Part shown: positions 1-8,553 of the stretch, in pieces
Layout: each line of letters begins with the position of its first letter
Position numbering within the stretch: position 1 is the stretch's first letter
Source: DATKBT01 sp035546295
GTDB taxonomy: Bacteria; Acidobacteriota; Thermoanaerobaculia; Multivoradales; Multivoraceae
DNA length: 36,755 nucleotides
Reading direction: 5' to 3'
Assembly: GCA_035546295.1 (NCBI GenBank)
Contig: DATKBT010000003.1
Location: 1 to 36,755 of the forward strand
Translations under genes and position numbers: made by a program
The notes under the pieces: generated by a model
Seen by the model: the letters and a program-made list of their open reading frames with translations, nothing else
Database searches by the model: none
Told to the model about the DNA's origin: nothing

Positions 1-2115
1 CGGGGGCGGATCCCCCTCGCTGCACTCGAACGCCGAGGTGTCCTGGATCGGAGCGAACGGTCCCGGGGCGTTGAAGTACGTCCGGGTGACGCCGGTCACG
101 ACGTCGGTCACCGTCAGCTCGACCGCGACGTCGGTCAAGCCGGCGGCGAACACCCACTCGGTTCCCGCGAACGCGCAGGCGTCGAGCACCTTGACCACCA
201 GCTCGACGTTGTCGGCGTCGAAGAACCAGAACGACCCGGTGTCGCCGGTCAGCGGGGCGGCGGTGGCGGCTCCCCCGGCAGATTGGCCGTCGTCCCAGCT
301 CGCGCGGATCTCGAAGCGCTGATCGGTGATGCACAGCGCCTGCGGATCGCCGGAGCAGACGCCGGGCGCGATCGGCTGGTCGAGCTCGATCTCGGCGACC
401 TCTTCCGGCTCGCCGCCCGGGCCCAGGCGCTCGAACACCACGGTCACCTGATCGTCGTCGTCGAGCGAGACGTCGGGGTTGGCAGGATCGGACCCCTGCT
501 CGCTCTCGACGACGACCTCCTCCTCGGTCGCCGCGACCCCGTCGGGCGTCCAGCCGCGCGAGACGATGCTGGCGCCTCCGCCGCTCGCCGCCCCCAGCCT
601 CTCTCCGGCGCCGCTTCTGGTGGCGGCCGCCAGCGCGTCGCTCTCCCACGCCACCACGAAGTCCCCTACGCTGTTGGTCGCGACCGACGGGCTGGCGCCG
701 TCTCGAATGGGGCTCTCGCCGACCCGGAAGGCCGGACCCCCCGGCGTCCCGTCGCGCTCGAGCAGGCGCGTCCACAGAGTGTTGGCGGCTCCGCGGGTCC
801 ACACCACGACGAACCCTCGGGAGCTGGCGGCGACCACGGGCAGCGTCGCGCTGCCATCGCCATCGACCACGACCAGAGGGCCGAGGCTGCCGTCGCGAGC
901 CAGCACGCGGGCGAGGATGCCGCCGGCCTCCGGCGAGAACACCACGACGGTATCGCCCAGCGGCGTTCTGGCGAGCTGCGCACCACTCGGCAGGGAGAAG
1001 ACCCTGGAGAAGATTAGCCGGCCGTCGACGTCGATCACCAGCAGGCGAGCGTCACGCAGACCATCGGCGGGCTGCACCGTCACCACGATCCGCCCCAGCC
1101 GGTCGGCGGCCACCTTGACGTGGGCGACGGGGTCGAGGTTGAAGGGGAGGATCACGGTGGCGACACCCAGGCTCCCATCCGGGTGCACCCTCAGCCCCGA
1201 GATCCGCTCGCCGAGCTGTGCCGACTCGACGAAGACGACATAGAAGCCGCCGTCGGGCAGGGGCGCGACCGCCGGCCGGAAGCCGGACGCGCCGGGGTCG
1301 AGCGCCGACAGCTTCCGGGTCGGCGCCACCGGCGCGCCCCGGCGATCGAAGAGCCTCGCGAACAGTCCGGCGAGCGGCCCGCCGACGCCGGCGAGCATCC
1401 GGTCGTCGAGATCGCCCGTGACCGCGGAGCCCTGCTCGGTGCCGATCCCCTCGAACACCACGACGCGCAGCCCCGTGACCCCGCGCCGCACCAGGGGGTG
1501 GCGCGGAGCGTTGTCGGCGCCGACCAGGGTACGCCCGCTGCGGGTCGAGTCGTTGTCCTCGATGGCCACCGAGCGTCGCGTCTCCCCGGCCACCAGGTCG
1601 AGGTCGATGCGCGATCCGTCCTGGAGCTGACAGAACAGAGAGCCGCGAACCGCAGGGTCCACTCGCACCTCGATGAACGCGTCCTCCAACGCCTCCACCA
1701 GCCCGTCGTCGGCGGTCCGCAGCTCGATCCGCCGCGCGACGAGCCCTTGCAGGCCCTCTCTGCGGATGACGAAGCGCGCCGGGAACCCGGCGAACGGCCG
1801 CCCGTCGATCAGCAGCGATTCGAAGTCCTCGGGCGCGGTGTCGAGCACCGTCGGCACGAGACGCAGCTCGAGGCCCACGACGACGTCGACCGAACGGCAC
1901 TCCTGGGGCAGCTCGATGACCACGTCGAGCTCGAGAGTCCCGCCCTCCTCGACGAACGCGACCACCGGTACGAGACCGAGCACCGCGTCGACGGCGCCGG
2001 CGGGAGCCGCGGAGAGGAGCGACGCCGACAGGAGCGAGACGAGGATTGCCAACGGGGACACTGCGGCGAATCGGCCGCGGCCGGGCGAACGAAGAAACAG
2101 GGGATCGATCGTCAT
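1..2115 (-). CDS. Secreted beta-propeller-like protein, C-terminus cut by window edge
   Basis: The frame is open from the start through the left edge, so the 3' end is missing. The N-terminus (MTIDPLFL...) runs into a hydrophobic stretch ending in an Ala-rich cleavage-like region (SAAPAGA), a convincing Sec signal peptide. Residues about 35-170 resemble a Calx-beta-like segment ending in IEDND. A series of GFVVVWTR / DFVVAWESD type strands follows, as in Acidobacteriota proteins with degenerate beta-propeller repeats. The last visible part is the WFF module (22-333). The ATG at 2115 is preceded by GGAG with 7-nt spacing. The ATG at 2121 is also possible, and a GTG at 2178 in the same frame overlaps the stop of the upstream beta-helix gene (GTGA) but would put about 20 residues before the signal peptide. 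Function unknown; probably an extracellular or surface protein. Confidence 0.75.
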   Translation of the reverse strand, partial: MTIDPLFLRSPGRGRFAAVSPLAILVSLLSASLLSAAPAGAVDAVLGLVPVVAFVEEGGTLELDVVIELPQECRSVDVVVGLELRLVPTVLDTAPEDFESLLIDGRPFAGFPARFVIRREGLQGLVARRIELRTADDGLVEALEDAFIEVRVDPAVRGSLFCQLQDGSRIDLDLVAGETRRSVAIEDNDSTRSGRTLVGADNAPRHPLVRRGVTGLRVVVFEGIGTEQGSAVTGDLDDRMLAGVGGPLAGLFARLFDRRGAPVAPTRKLSALDPGASGFRPAVAPLPDGGFYVVFVESAQLGERISGLRVHPDGSLGVATVILPFNLDPVAHVKVAADRLGRIVVTVQPADGLRDARLLVIDVDGRLIFSRVFSLPSGAQLARTPLGDTVVVFSPEAGGILARVLARDGSLGPLVVVDGDGSATLPVVAASSRGFVVVWTRGAANTLWTRLLERDGTPGGPAFRVGESPIRDGASPSVATNSVGDFVVAWESDALAAATRSGAGERLGAASGGGASIVSRGWTPDGVAATEEEVVVESEQGSDPANPDVSLDDDDQVTVVFERLGPGGEPEEVAEIELDQPIAPGVCSGDPQALCITDQRFEIRASWDDGQSAGGAATAAPLTGDTGSFWFFDADNVELVVKVLDACAFAGTEWVFAAGLTDVAVELTVTDVVTGVTRTYFNAPGPFAPIQDTSAFECSEGDPPP
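22..333 (-). repeat. C-terminal WFF module, copy 1 of 3
   Basis: This encodes a module of about 104 residues running from CITDQRF to DTSAFEC. It has the core GDTGSFWFF, then DNVELVVKVLDAC, then WVF, then ELTVTDVVTG. The same order of blocks occurs twice at the end of the neighbouring beta-helix protein. From memory, this type of module is common at the ends of secreted Acidobacteriota proteins; its function is unknown to me. Confidence 0.75.
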
Positions 2116-2174
2116 CGTCATGCTCCATGGAACGACCGAGCGCCATCTTGCCTGCGGCGCCGGTGAATCGGCTC

Positions 2175-5100
2175 TCACCCGCACGTCGGGAACGCCTCGA
2201 TGTCGACGGTCGCCGGCGAGCGCTCGCCGAGCACATTCTCGTACTCGACCATCCGCCCGGTTGCGGTGTCGGTGACGGTGAGACGGTACTCCAGGTTGGT
2301 GGTGGCCGCCGACAGCACCCAGTAGCTGCCGTTGAGCGCACAGGCGTCGAGCACCTTGACCAGGAGCTCCCAGTTCTCGGCATCGAAGAACCAGAGCAGC
2401 CCCGAGTCGCTGCCACCCGCCGGCACCACGCGGGCGCTCCCGGTCTCGCCCGTGAAGCTGCGCCAGTCGACGCGCACCGCGAAGCGGCTCGCTAGGCACA
2501 GCGTGGTCTCGGAGGCGACGCAGGATCCCGCCCCTTCGGCCTGACGCACGCTGCGCAGCGGCTTCGCCTCGCCATCCCAGACGACCCGCGGCGGCGGCGC
2601 AGCGGCGCCGACGATGGCGAGGTCAGCCGTCGCCGAGCCGTTCGACGCGCCGCCGCCACAGGCGAAGGCGTCGGTGTCGGTGATCGCCGCCGAGCGCTGC
2701 CCGAGGGGGTTCGAGTAGGTCCGGAGCTCGCCGGTCACGAGATCCGTGACGCGCAGCGTGTATTCGACGTTGGTGGTGGCGGCCGAGAACACCCAGAACC
2801 GGTCGTTGACGCCGCAGGCGTCGAGCACCTTGATCAGCAGCTCCCAGTTCTCGGGGGCGAAGAACCAGAGCACGCCGGAGTCCTCGGACTCGGTGGCCAG
2901 CGACACCGGCCGGGCGGTCCCGGTGCGACCTTCGAAGTCCCTCCAGTCGACCTCGACGGCGAAACGGTCGGCGTTGAGGCACGTCTCTCGAGGGCAGTCG
3001 GAGGCCACCACCCGTCCGATCTCGACGGCGTCCTCGACGACGTCTTCGAAGAAGCCGTCGACCACCAGCGCCAGCGAGCCGTCATCGGTGACGTCGACCG
3101 CGCCCGATCGCTGGTCGAGGGCCGCGGCCCCGAGCCGGGCCGAATCTCCCTCCCAGGCAAACGCCACGCTCGCCGGACGCGTGCCGGCGGGGCCGTCGTC
3201 CTCGAACACCGTCGCCGGCGCCGCCACCAGGCGGCCGAAAGGCGCCGCCGAGGCGACGACCTGGTTGGGGGCGAACGACTTTCGCGTCGAGCTGCCGTCG
3301 CCGCGATTGACGACCAGGGCGTTGAGCTCGGCGACGTTCGAGCCGGCGAAGGTGGCGAGAGGGTTGAGGAAGACCTTCTGGTTGACTCCGGCGACGAAGC
3401 GGTTGCGGCCGTAGGTCGTCAGGTTGCGGGCCTCTGCTCCGTTGTCGCCCTCGAAGACCACGACGCCCGGATTGCCCGCGAACAGGTTGTCGGCGATCGT
3501 GCCGGTGGCGTCCGCTCCGCGCGGGAGGGCGGGCTGGACGAGGAGCGCGGATCCCGACTGCTGAAAGGGGACCTCGGACGAGCTGCCCGCGACGTCGTTG
3601 CGCAGGAAGGTCGAGTCCCGGACGTCGAGCTGCGACCCCGCCGAGTGGATGGCCCCTCCGAGCTCTCGCGCGTAGGAGTCGGCGAAGACGCTCTCGCGCA
3701 CGTCGACCTTCGACGACTCGATCAGGATCATGGCGCCTCCCCGCCCCTCCTCCGCGCGCGAGCCCAGGAACATCGACCCCGTGACCTCGACGTCGGCCAG
3801 GTTCGAGTAGAGCGCGCCGCCGAACACCTGGTTGCCGACCGCGTCTGGCTCGACCCGGCAGTCGAGGAACACCGACGATTCGATCTCGGCGCGAGCGCGG
3901 TTGCGCGCGAAGTCGGCGTCCTGCGGCAGCCCGCCCTCTCCGAGCTGCCGGTTGGTGTCGCCGAGCGCCGCCAGGCACCCGCCCTGCGATGCCGTGGCGC
4001 CGACCGAGCCGAAGGCGCCCTGGAAGAGGTTCCCGATCGCGACCAGGCTCGCCGGCGGACGGTTGACGGCGCCGAAGTCGACGGTGGCGTTGAGAATGTC
4101 CGAGGAGACCACGATCACGGCGCCGCCGGCCGCCGAGAAGTCGCCGTCGAGCTGAGCGCGATTGCCGCGAAAGATCGAATCGCGGACGTCGAGCTCCGCC
4201 CGATAGTCGCTGATCGCGCCCCCCCAGTTGCCCGAGTTGCGCTCGAACCGCGAGCGCACGACCTCGACCCGAGCCTGGTCCTCGACGTGGATCCCGCCTC
4301 CCTGCGACGGGCCCGGCGGCAGGCAGCAGCCCTCGGGCTTCGAGACGTTGTCGAGGAAGGTCGAGTCCTCGATGCGGGCGAAGGCCACCGGGCCCTCGAC
4401 TCCGTCGTCCCAGATCCCGAACACGTAGATCGACCCTCCCGACCAGCCCGCCTGGTTGCGCTCGAAGCGAGAGCGCTGCACCAGCAGGTCGCCGTCGAGC
4501 AGGTAGATCGCGCCGCCGACGGCGCGGGGGGAGTGGATCCCGACGTTGGTGCGGTTGTCGGTGAAGGTCGAGCGCACGACGACGAGCTCGGAGAACAGCG
4601 CCGAGATCGCGGCTCCCCGGTTCGGCGTGCGGTTGCCGGCGAAGACCGAATCCTCGACCACCACCCGGCCGCCCTCGCTGATCCGGATGCCGGCGCCGCC
4701 CGAGGTCGGCGTGTCGGTGGCGTTGTCACGGAACGTGCACCGCCGGAACGTGACGTCGCGCCCGGCCACGGTGACTGCGCCGGCGCGGCCTTCGGTCTCC
4801 GAGAAGCCGTTGACGAAGGCGATTCCCTCGAAGGCCACGAGCTCGCCGCGTCCCGAGCTCGAGCCGCGCAGTCGGATCAGCGAGCCCACGCCGGCGCCGT
4901 CGAGCACCGCGGTGCCGGGAGTCGACGCGCGGATCGTGAACGCCTTGTCCGCAGCCCGCAGGTCCCAGCCATTGGCCGGAGGCTGGTAGGTGCCCGGGCG
5001 CAGCAGCACGACGCCGCCGTCGTCGACCCGCTGCACCGCGGTGCGCAGGTCGGCGGTGTCGTCCGGGACGACGACCACAGCGTCGGCGCGAACGCTCGCG

Positions 5101-5222
5101 CCCCAGGTGAGCCCGGCGAGCGCCAGCGCCAGCGATCGGCATCCTCGACGCTCTCTTCGCGGCCGTCGCGAGCACGGCGGAACGACGGCGCACGCCTCCA
5201 TCGAAGAGAGCGGATCGGGCAC
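2175..5222 (-). CDS. Secreted right-handed beta-helix protein with two C-terminal WFF modules
   Basis: The protein has 1015 residues. After an Arg-rich n-region and a hydrophobic core (SLALALAGLTWGASVRADA, a signal peptide) it opens with a pectate-lyase/PbH1-like start (DLRTAVQRVDDGGVVLLRPGTY). About 450 residues of parallel beta-helix coils follow, carrying repeated GGAI/GGAL and FxxN-type motifs (for example VGGAIYLLD, RFERNQ, WGGAISDYR, IFRGNR, LGGAIHSAG), like chlamydial Pmp-type repeats. No catalytic site was recognised. The C-terminus holds two copies of the WFF module separated by about 52 residues. The GTG start at 5222 is set by GGAGG with 7-nt spacing, one of the best ribosome sites here. 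The 89-bp gap to the upstream DUF4910 gene is not bridged by a frame. It may be a surface adhesin or a polysaccharide-binding protein; function is not known. Confidence 0.85.
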   Translation of the reverse strand: MPDPLSSMEACAVVPPCSRRPRRERRGCRSLALALAGLTWGASVRADAVVVVPDDTADLRTAVQRVDDGGVVLLRPGTYQPPANGWDLRAADKAFTIRASTPGTAVLDGAGVGSLIRLRGSSSGRGELVAFEGIAFVNGFSETEGRAGAVTVAGRDVTFRRCTFRDNATDTPTSGGAGIRISEGGRVVVEDSVFAGNRTPNRGAAISALFSELVVVRSTFTDNRTNVGIHSPRAVGGAIYLLDGDLLVQRSRFERNQAGWSGGSIYVFGIWDDGVEGPVAFARIEDSTFLDNVSKPEGCCLPPGPSQGGGIHVEDQARVEVVRSRFERNSGNWGGAISDYRAELDVRDSIFRGNRAQLDGDFSAAGGAVIVVSSDILNATVDFGAVNRPPASLVAIGNLFQGAFGSVGATASQGGCLAALGDTNRQLGEGGLPQDADFARNRARAEIESSVFLDCRVEPDAVGNQVFGGALYSNLADVEVTGSMFLGSRAEEGRGGAMILIESSKVDVRESVFADSYARELGGAIHSAGSQLDVRDSTFLRNDVAGSSSEVPFQQSGSALLVQPALPRGADATGTIADNLFAGNPGVVVFEGDNGAEARNLTTYGRNRFVAGVNQKVFLNPLATFAGSNVAELNALVVNRGDGSSTRKSFAPNQVVASAAPFGRLVAAPATVFEDDGPAGTRPASVAFAWEGDSARLGAAALDQRSGAVDVTDDGSLALVVDGFFEDVVEDAVEIGRVVASDCPRETCLNADRFAVEVDWRDFEGRTGTARPVSLATESEDSGVLWFFAPENWELLIKVLDACGVNDRFWVFSAATTNVEYTLRVTDLVTGELRTYSNPLGQRSAAITDTDAFACGGGASNGSATADLAIVGAAAPPPRVVWDGEAKPLRSVRQAEGAGSCVASETTLCLASRFAVRVDWRSFTGETGSARVVPAGGSDSGLLWFFDAENWELLVKVLDACALNGSYWVLSAATTNLEYRLTVTDTATGRMVEYENVLGERSPATVDIEAFPTCG
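2178..2498 (-). repeat. C-terminal WFF module, copy 3 of 3
   Basis: These are the last 107 residues of the beta-helix protein, from CLASRFAVRVDW to EAFPTCG. The core is SDSGLLWFF, ENWELLVKVLDAC, SAATTNLEYRLTVTD. It is nearly the same block order and sequence as copy 2, so the pair looks like a recent internal duplication. Confidence 0.8.
2655..2981 (-). repeat. C-terminal WFF module, copy 2 of 3
   Basis: This module of 109 residues runs from CLNADRFAVEVDW to TDAFACG in the beta-helix protein. The core is EDSGVLWFF, ENWELLIKVLDAC, SAATTNVEYTLRVTD. A linker of about 52 residues rich in Ala, Gly and Pro separates it from copy 3. Confidence 0.8.
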
Positions 5223-5311
5223 GGGAGAACCTCCGGAGACAGCCGGATGGATGAAAGAGATCGACGATCATACCGCGCGGCATCGACGGTCGGCTGAGGC
5301 GCCGGCTCGGT
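5223..5311. other. Spacer between DUF4910 gene and beta-helix gene
   Basis: This 89-bp gap lies between two same-strand genes. It holds the GGAGG ribosome site of the beta-helix gene. I see no clear terminator or promoter. The operon may end or restart here, because the two flanking functions are unrelated. Confidence 0.4.
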
Positions 5312-6646
5312 TCAGCGATCCGGGCCCGGCACCGCGCGCAACAAGCTCGCCTCGACCAGCGCCGCCGCCGCCTCTTCGAGCCGCTCGAGCGCCACCCCCG
5401 AGCGCTCGGCGACGTCGAGCAGGTCCTTGTCGCCGTCGCTCTGGTTGAGCACCCAGAGCAGGGCCAGCTCGCGCTCTCGTCCGGCCTCGTCGCCCCCCAG
5501 CGAGCGGTAGAGGCCGCGGCGCCCGAGCTGCGGCTCCCCTTTCGGCGACAGGTTGAGATAACGGCGATTGCCCTCGATCGCGGCCGCCACCGCCAGGTAG
5601 GCGCGCAGCGAGCCGCCCAGCGCCTCCGGCTGCACGAACGAGAGATCGTCCGCCGAGGTGTGGTACTCGGGGTAGCGCCCCCACGGGGTGCGGGTCAGGG
5701 ACCCGACCGGCAGGTCGAAGCCCGGCGAGCAGTACTGACGCTCGTCGTAGCCGAAGGGAACGAAGTCCTCGACCTCCAGCGGCTCCGCGAGGTCGCGCAG
5801 CGCCACCTCGACCAGCCGGTCGATCGGCGCCCCGCCGCGCCGGCTGCGCTTGTAGTGGAAGCCGCCGGGGTCGCCGAGATTGGCGGCGACCAGCCCGTGG
5901 GCGATTCGCGACACCGCGCCCTCGTTGCGAGCCAGCCACGCGATCGCGCCGATCGTGCCGGGAACGAACAGGAAGCGCCAGCCGTAGCGCCGCTGGCTGC
6001 GGTCGAGCGTGGCGAGCCGCTCGGCGAGCGTGGCGACGACCGCGATCCCCGACAGGTTGTCGTTGGCCATAAAGGGGTGGCAGACGTGGGTGGAGACCAG
6101 GACCTCCTGTTCAGAGGCTCCCGGCAGGAAGGCCTCGCCCCAGGTGAGCGCGCCCTCCTCGAGCGTGGCGTCGACCAGCACCTCGTACTCCCCCTTGGCG
6201 AGCTCGAGGCGCCGCGCGTGGGGCAGGCAGAAGCCCCAACTCTCGGCGTAGTAGGACGTGCGGTAGGGGATCAGCGCGGGGCGCTCGGGGAGCGAGTGGA
6301 GGTGCTCGTCGAGCTCGGCGCGGCCCATCGTCGCGTGCATCGGGACGCTGTAGCCGAGGAGGTGGAGCGGATGCTCGGCGAGGTCGACGACGCGCTCGCC
6401 GTCCGGCCCCCTCACCCACGCCTCGCGAACGTTCCACTCGCGCGGCACCGTCCAGTCGAGGACCTGCGACCCCGTCGGCACCTCGTGGAGCTCGAGCGGG
6501 ATGCGCTCCGCGAGCAGCCGCAGGGTCGCGCGCACCCCGTTTCCGGTCAGCGACCGTGGAAGAGGCTGCGCGCGCGCCATCAGCGCGTGGAGGTCGGCGC
6601 CCGCCGCCGAGACGTCGAGCGCGGCGAGCAGCTCGCGCACGCTCAC
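5312..6646 (-). CDS. DUF4910 family aminopeptidase-like protein
   Basis: The protein has 444 residues. It carries the family hallmarks YRTSYYAESWGFCLPH (128-143), VSTHVCHPFMANDNLSG (184-200) and YPEYHTSADDL (325-335). The His/Asp residues H187, H190, D196 and H329 look like an M28-peptidase-type metal site. A DUF2172-like insert precedes the first motif and the last 50 residues look like a winged helix. Proteins of this family sit in surface-polysaccharide clusters beside sugar C-methyltransferases and RmlC-like epimerases, as here, and their reaction is not established to my knowledge. The start is the GTG at 6646, overlapping the rfbC stop as GTGA, with GGAGG 7 nt upstream. The same frame stays open much further upstream, but that part is antiparallel-frame noise over rfbC. 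Confidence 0.88.
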   Translation of the reverse strand: MSVRELLAALDVSAAGADLHALMARAQPLPRSLTGNGVRATLRLLAERIPLELHEVPTGSQVLDWTVPREWNVREAWVRGPDGERVVDLAEHPLHLLGYSVPMHATMGRAELDEHLHSLPERPALIPYRTSYYAESWGFCLPHARRLELAKGEYEVLVDATLEEGALTWGEAFLPGASEQEVLVSTHVCHPFMANDNLSGIAVVATLAERLATLDRSQRRYGWRFLFVPGTIGAIAWLARNEGAVSRIAHGLVAANLGDPGGFHYKRSRRGGAPIDRLVEVALRDLAEPLEVEDFVPFGYDERQYCSPGFDLPVGSLTRTPWGRYPEYHTSADDLSFVQPEALGGSLRAYLAVAAAIEGNRRYLNLSPKGEPQLGRRGLYRSLGGDEAGRERELALLWVLNQSDGDKDLLDVAERSGVALERLEEAAAALVEASLLRAVPGPDR

Positions 6647-7209
6647 CCGGAGCCCTCCCCGCCCAGAGTCTCCACCGGTCGCTCCGCCAGGGTCGGCAGG
6701 TTGCGGTCGCGCTCCGAGATCACGCGCACCGGCGCGGGCCAGTCGATTCCGAACGCCGGGTCGTCCCAGCGGTACCCGGCCTGGTGGTCGGGAGCGTAGG
6801 CGGCCGACATCTGGTAGCAGACCTCGGTGTCGTCCTCGAGGGTGAGCAGGCCGTGGGCGAAGCCCCTCGGCACGTAGAGCTGGTTGCCCTCCCGTGCGCT
6901 CAGCACCACGCCGAACCAGCGCGCGAAGGTCGGCGATCCGACCCGCAGGTCGACGATCGCATCGAACAGCGATCCGCGCGAGCAGCGAACCAGCTTCGCC
7001 TCCTCGTGCGGAGAGCGCTGGAAGTGGAGCCCGCGCAGGGTCCCCCGCCGGCGGCTCGCCGAGAGGTTGCACTGCGCCACCTCGACGTCGAGGCCGTGCT
7101 CGGCGAGCTCACGGCGGCAGAAGGTGCGAGCGAAGAAGCCGCGCTCGTCGGCATGGCGCTCGAGCTCGAGCACCCACGCGCCGGCGAGCGGCGTCTCGCG
7201 GAAGATCAT
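6643..7209 (-). CDS. rfbC: dTDP-4-dehydrorhamnose 3,5-epimerase family protein (RmlC-like cupin)
   Basis: The protein has 188 residues, the normal RmlC length. It carries the RmlC core: N-terminal RGFFARTF, GTLRGLHFQ with the expected catalytic His62, a YVPRGFAHG turn (112-120) and CYQMSAAYAP (131-140) with the tyrosine region. It would epimerise C3 and/or C5 of an NDP-4-keto-6-deoxyhexose. With a cytidylyltransferase and a C-methyltransferase next door, the substrate is more likely CDP-linked than dTDP-linked (inference). The ATG at 7209 has GAGG with appropriate spacing. The stop overlaps the DUF4910 start (GTGA). A 5-codon mini-ORF exactly fills the gap from the methyltransferase. Confidence 0.88.
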   Translation of the reverse strand: MIFRETPLAGAWVLELERHADERGFFARTFCRRELAEHGLDVEVAQCNLSASRRRGTLRGLHFQRSPHEEAKLVRCSRGSLFDAIVDLRVGSPTFARWFGVVLSAREGNQLYVPRGFAHGLLTLEDDTEVCYQMSAAYAPDHQAGYRWDDPAFGIDWPAPVRVISERDRNLPTLAERPVETLGGEGSG

Positions 7210-7223
7210 CGGTCGGCCCTCAC
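7206..7223 (-). other. 5-codon relay mini-ORF between C-methyltransferase and rfbC
   Basis: GTG at 7223-7221 overlaps the methyltransferase TGA (GTGA). The frame reads GTG AGG GCC GAC CGA TGA, and its TGA (7208-7206) overlaps the rfbC ATG (ATGA). The gap therefore has no base outside a frame. Whether ribosomes use it is unknown. Confidence 0.4.
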
Positions 7224-8545
7224 CAGACCCGCACCTCCGGGATCGCGACGACGAAGCGGCCTCCCCAATCCCGGATCTCCGAGCACTGATCGACGATCTC
7301 GCGCTCGAGGTTCCAGGGCAGGATCAGCACGTGATCGGGCCGGGTCTCGCGCAGACGCTCGGGCGGGTGGATCGGGATCCGCGAGCCCGGGAGGAACCTC
7401 CCCTGCTTGTGGGGGGAACGGTCGACCGTGTACTCCAGCAGGTCGGTGCCGATCCCGCAGTAGTTGAGCAGCGTGTTGCCCTTCGCCGGCGCACCGTAGC
7501 CGACCACGGTGCGCCCCTGCTCGTGCTCCTCGATCAGGAAGCGCAGCAGCCCCCGCTTGGTCGCCTGCACCCGCTCCTGGAAGCGGGAATAGGTCTCCGC
7601 CTCGAGCAGACCCGCGGCGCGTTCGGCCGCCAGCACCTCCTCGACCCGGCCGGTGGGCGTCAGGCGCTCGTCGGGCGCGGCGTCCGCCCGGCGACAGATC
7701 ACGCGCAGCGACCCGCCGTGGGTGGAGAGCTCTTCGACGTCGAACAGCTCGAGCCCGTGCGCGGCGAGCACCCGCTGGGCCGCGTGCAGCGAATAGTAGG
7801 TGAAGTGCTCGTGGTAGATGGTGTCGAACTGGACCTGCTCGAGTAGGCGCAGCAGGTGCTGGACCTCGATCGTCAGCACCCCCTGGGGCGCGAGCAGGGC
7901 GGCGAGCCCGGCGGTGAAGTCGTTGAGCTGCGGCGTGTGGGCGAAGACGTTGTTGGCGATCACCAGGTCGGCGGGCCGGCCGAGCAGTGGACCGGCCGAG
8001 CCCCAGTCGGGGCGCTCGCTCCCGGCCACCACCGCGCGCGCGAGCTGTTCGGTCAGGAAGCGGTTGAGGGTCGGCACGCCGCGCGCCTCGGCGTGCTCGG
8101 CGACGTTGCGGGCCGGCTCGATGCCGAGCACCGGGATGCCGCGGTCGCGCGCGTACTGCAGCAGGTAGCCGTCGTTGGAGGCGACCTCGACGACCAGCGA
8201 GTCGCGGCCGAGCCCGAAGCGTTCGACTGCCATCGCCACGTAGTCGCGGGCGTGGCGGAGCCAGGAGTCGGAGTACGAGGAGAAGTAGGCGTACTCCGAG
8301 AAGATCGCCTCCGAGCTCGCGGCAGCCGGCAGCTGGACCAGGAAGCAGGACTCGCAGAGCCGCGCGCACAGCGGGTAGAAGGTCTCGGGCAGGTCGATTG
8401 CCGCCGGTTCGACGTAGGAGTTGGCGAGCGGGGACATCCCCAGGTCCGCGACCACCGCGCCCAGCGGGGCGCCGCAGGAGAGGCAGGGGGGCGCGGTCGA
8501 GGACGTGTCGGCGGGACGCGCGGGCCTCACCTCGGCGCTCGCCAC
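7220..8545 (-). CDS. NDP-hexose C-methyltransferase with N-terminal zinc domain
   Basis: The protein has 441 residues in the three-part layout of deoxysugar C-methyltransferases. First is a putative zinc-binding domain (C21-x2-C24 and C64-x2-C67, followed by FLVQ). Second is a SAM-binding Rossmann domain with VVEVASNDGYLLQ (118-130). Third is the C-terminal C-methyltransferase domain with VVGYGAPAKGNTLLNY and a late DHVLILPWNLEREIV. The family adds a methyl group to C3 of NDP-4-keto sugars. Start: GTG at 8545, 4 nt after the rfbF stop. A second in-frame GTG at 8530 overlaps the stop of an 8-codon frame (GTGA) and is an equally possible start; neither has a strong ribosome site. The SAM-dependent transfer and placement beside rfbF and rfbC fit a branched-chain sugar pathway. 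Confidence 0.88.
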   Translation of the reverse strand: MASAEVRPARPADTSSTAPPCLSCGAPLGAVVADLGMSPLANSYVEPAAIDLPETFYPLCARLCESCFLVQLPAAASSEAIFSEYAYFSSYSDSWLRHARDYVAMAVERFGLGRDSLVVEVASNDGYLLQYARDRGIPVLGIEPARNVAEHAEARGVPTLNRFLTEQLARAVVAGSERPDWGSAGPLLGRPADLVIANNVFAHTPQLNDFTAGLAALLAPQGVLTIEVQHLLRLLEQVQFDTIYHEHFTYYSLHAAQRVLAAHGLELFDVEELSTHGGSLRVICRRADAAPDERLTPTGRVEEVLAAERAAGLLEAETYSRFQERVQATKRGLLRFLIEEHEQGRTVVGYGAPAKGNTLLNYCGIGTDLLEYTVDRSPHKQGRFLPGSRIPIHPPERLRETRPDHVLILPWNLEREIVDQCSEIRDWGGRFVVAIPEVRVW

Positions 8546-8553
8546 CCGGTCAC
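8527..8553 (-). other. 8-codon frame linking rfbF stop to a second GTG of the C-methyltransferase
   Basis: GTG at 8553-8551 overlaps the rfbF TGA. The frame runs 8 codons and stops with a TGA (8529-8527) that overlaps an in-frame GTG of the methyltransferase (8530-8528). It matters only if that second GTG is the true start; otherwise it lies inside the gene. Confidence 0.25.

Noticed and set aside
3645..5297. A 550-codon plus-strand frame opposite the beta-helix gene
   Set aside because: No motif and biased composition; it mirrors the codon bias of the minus-strand gene.
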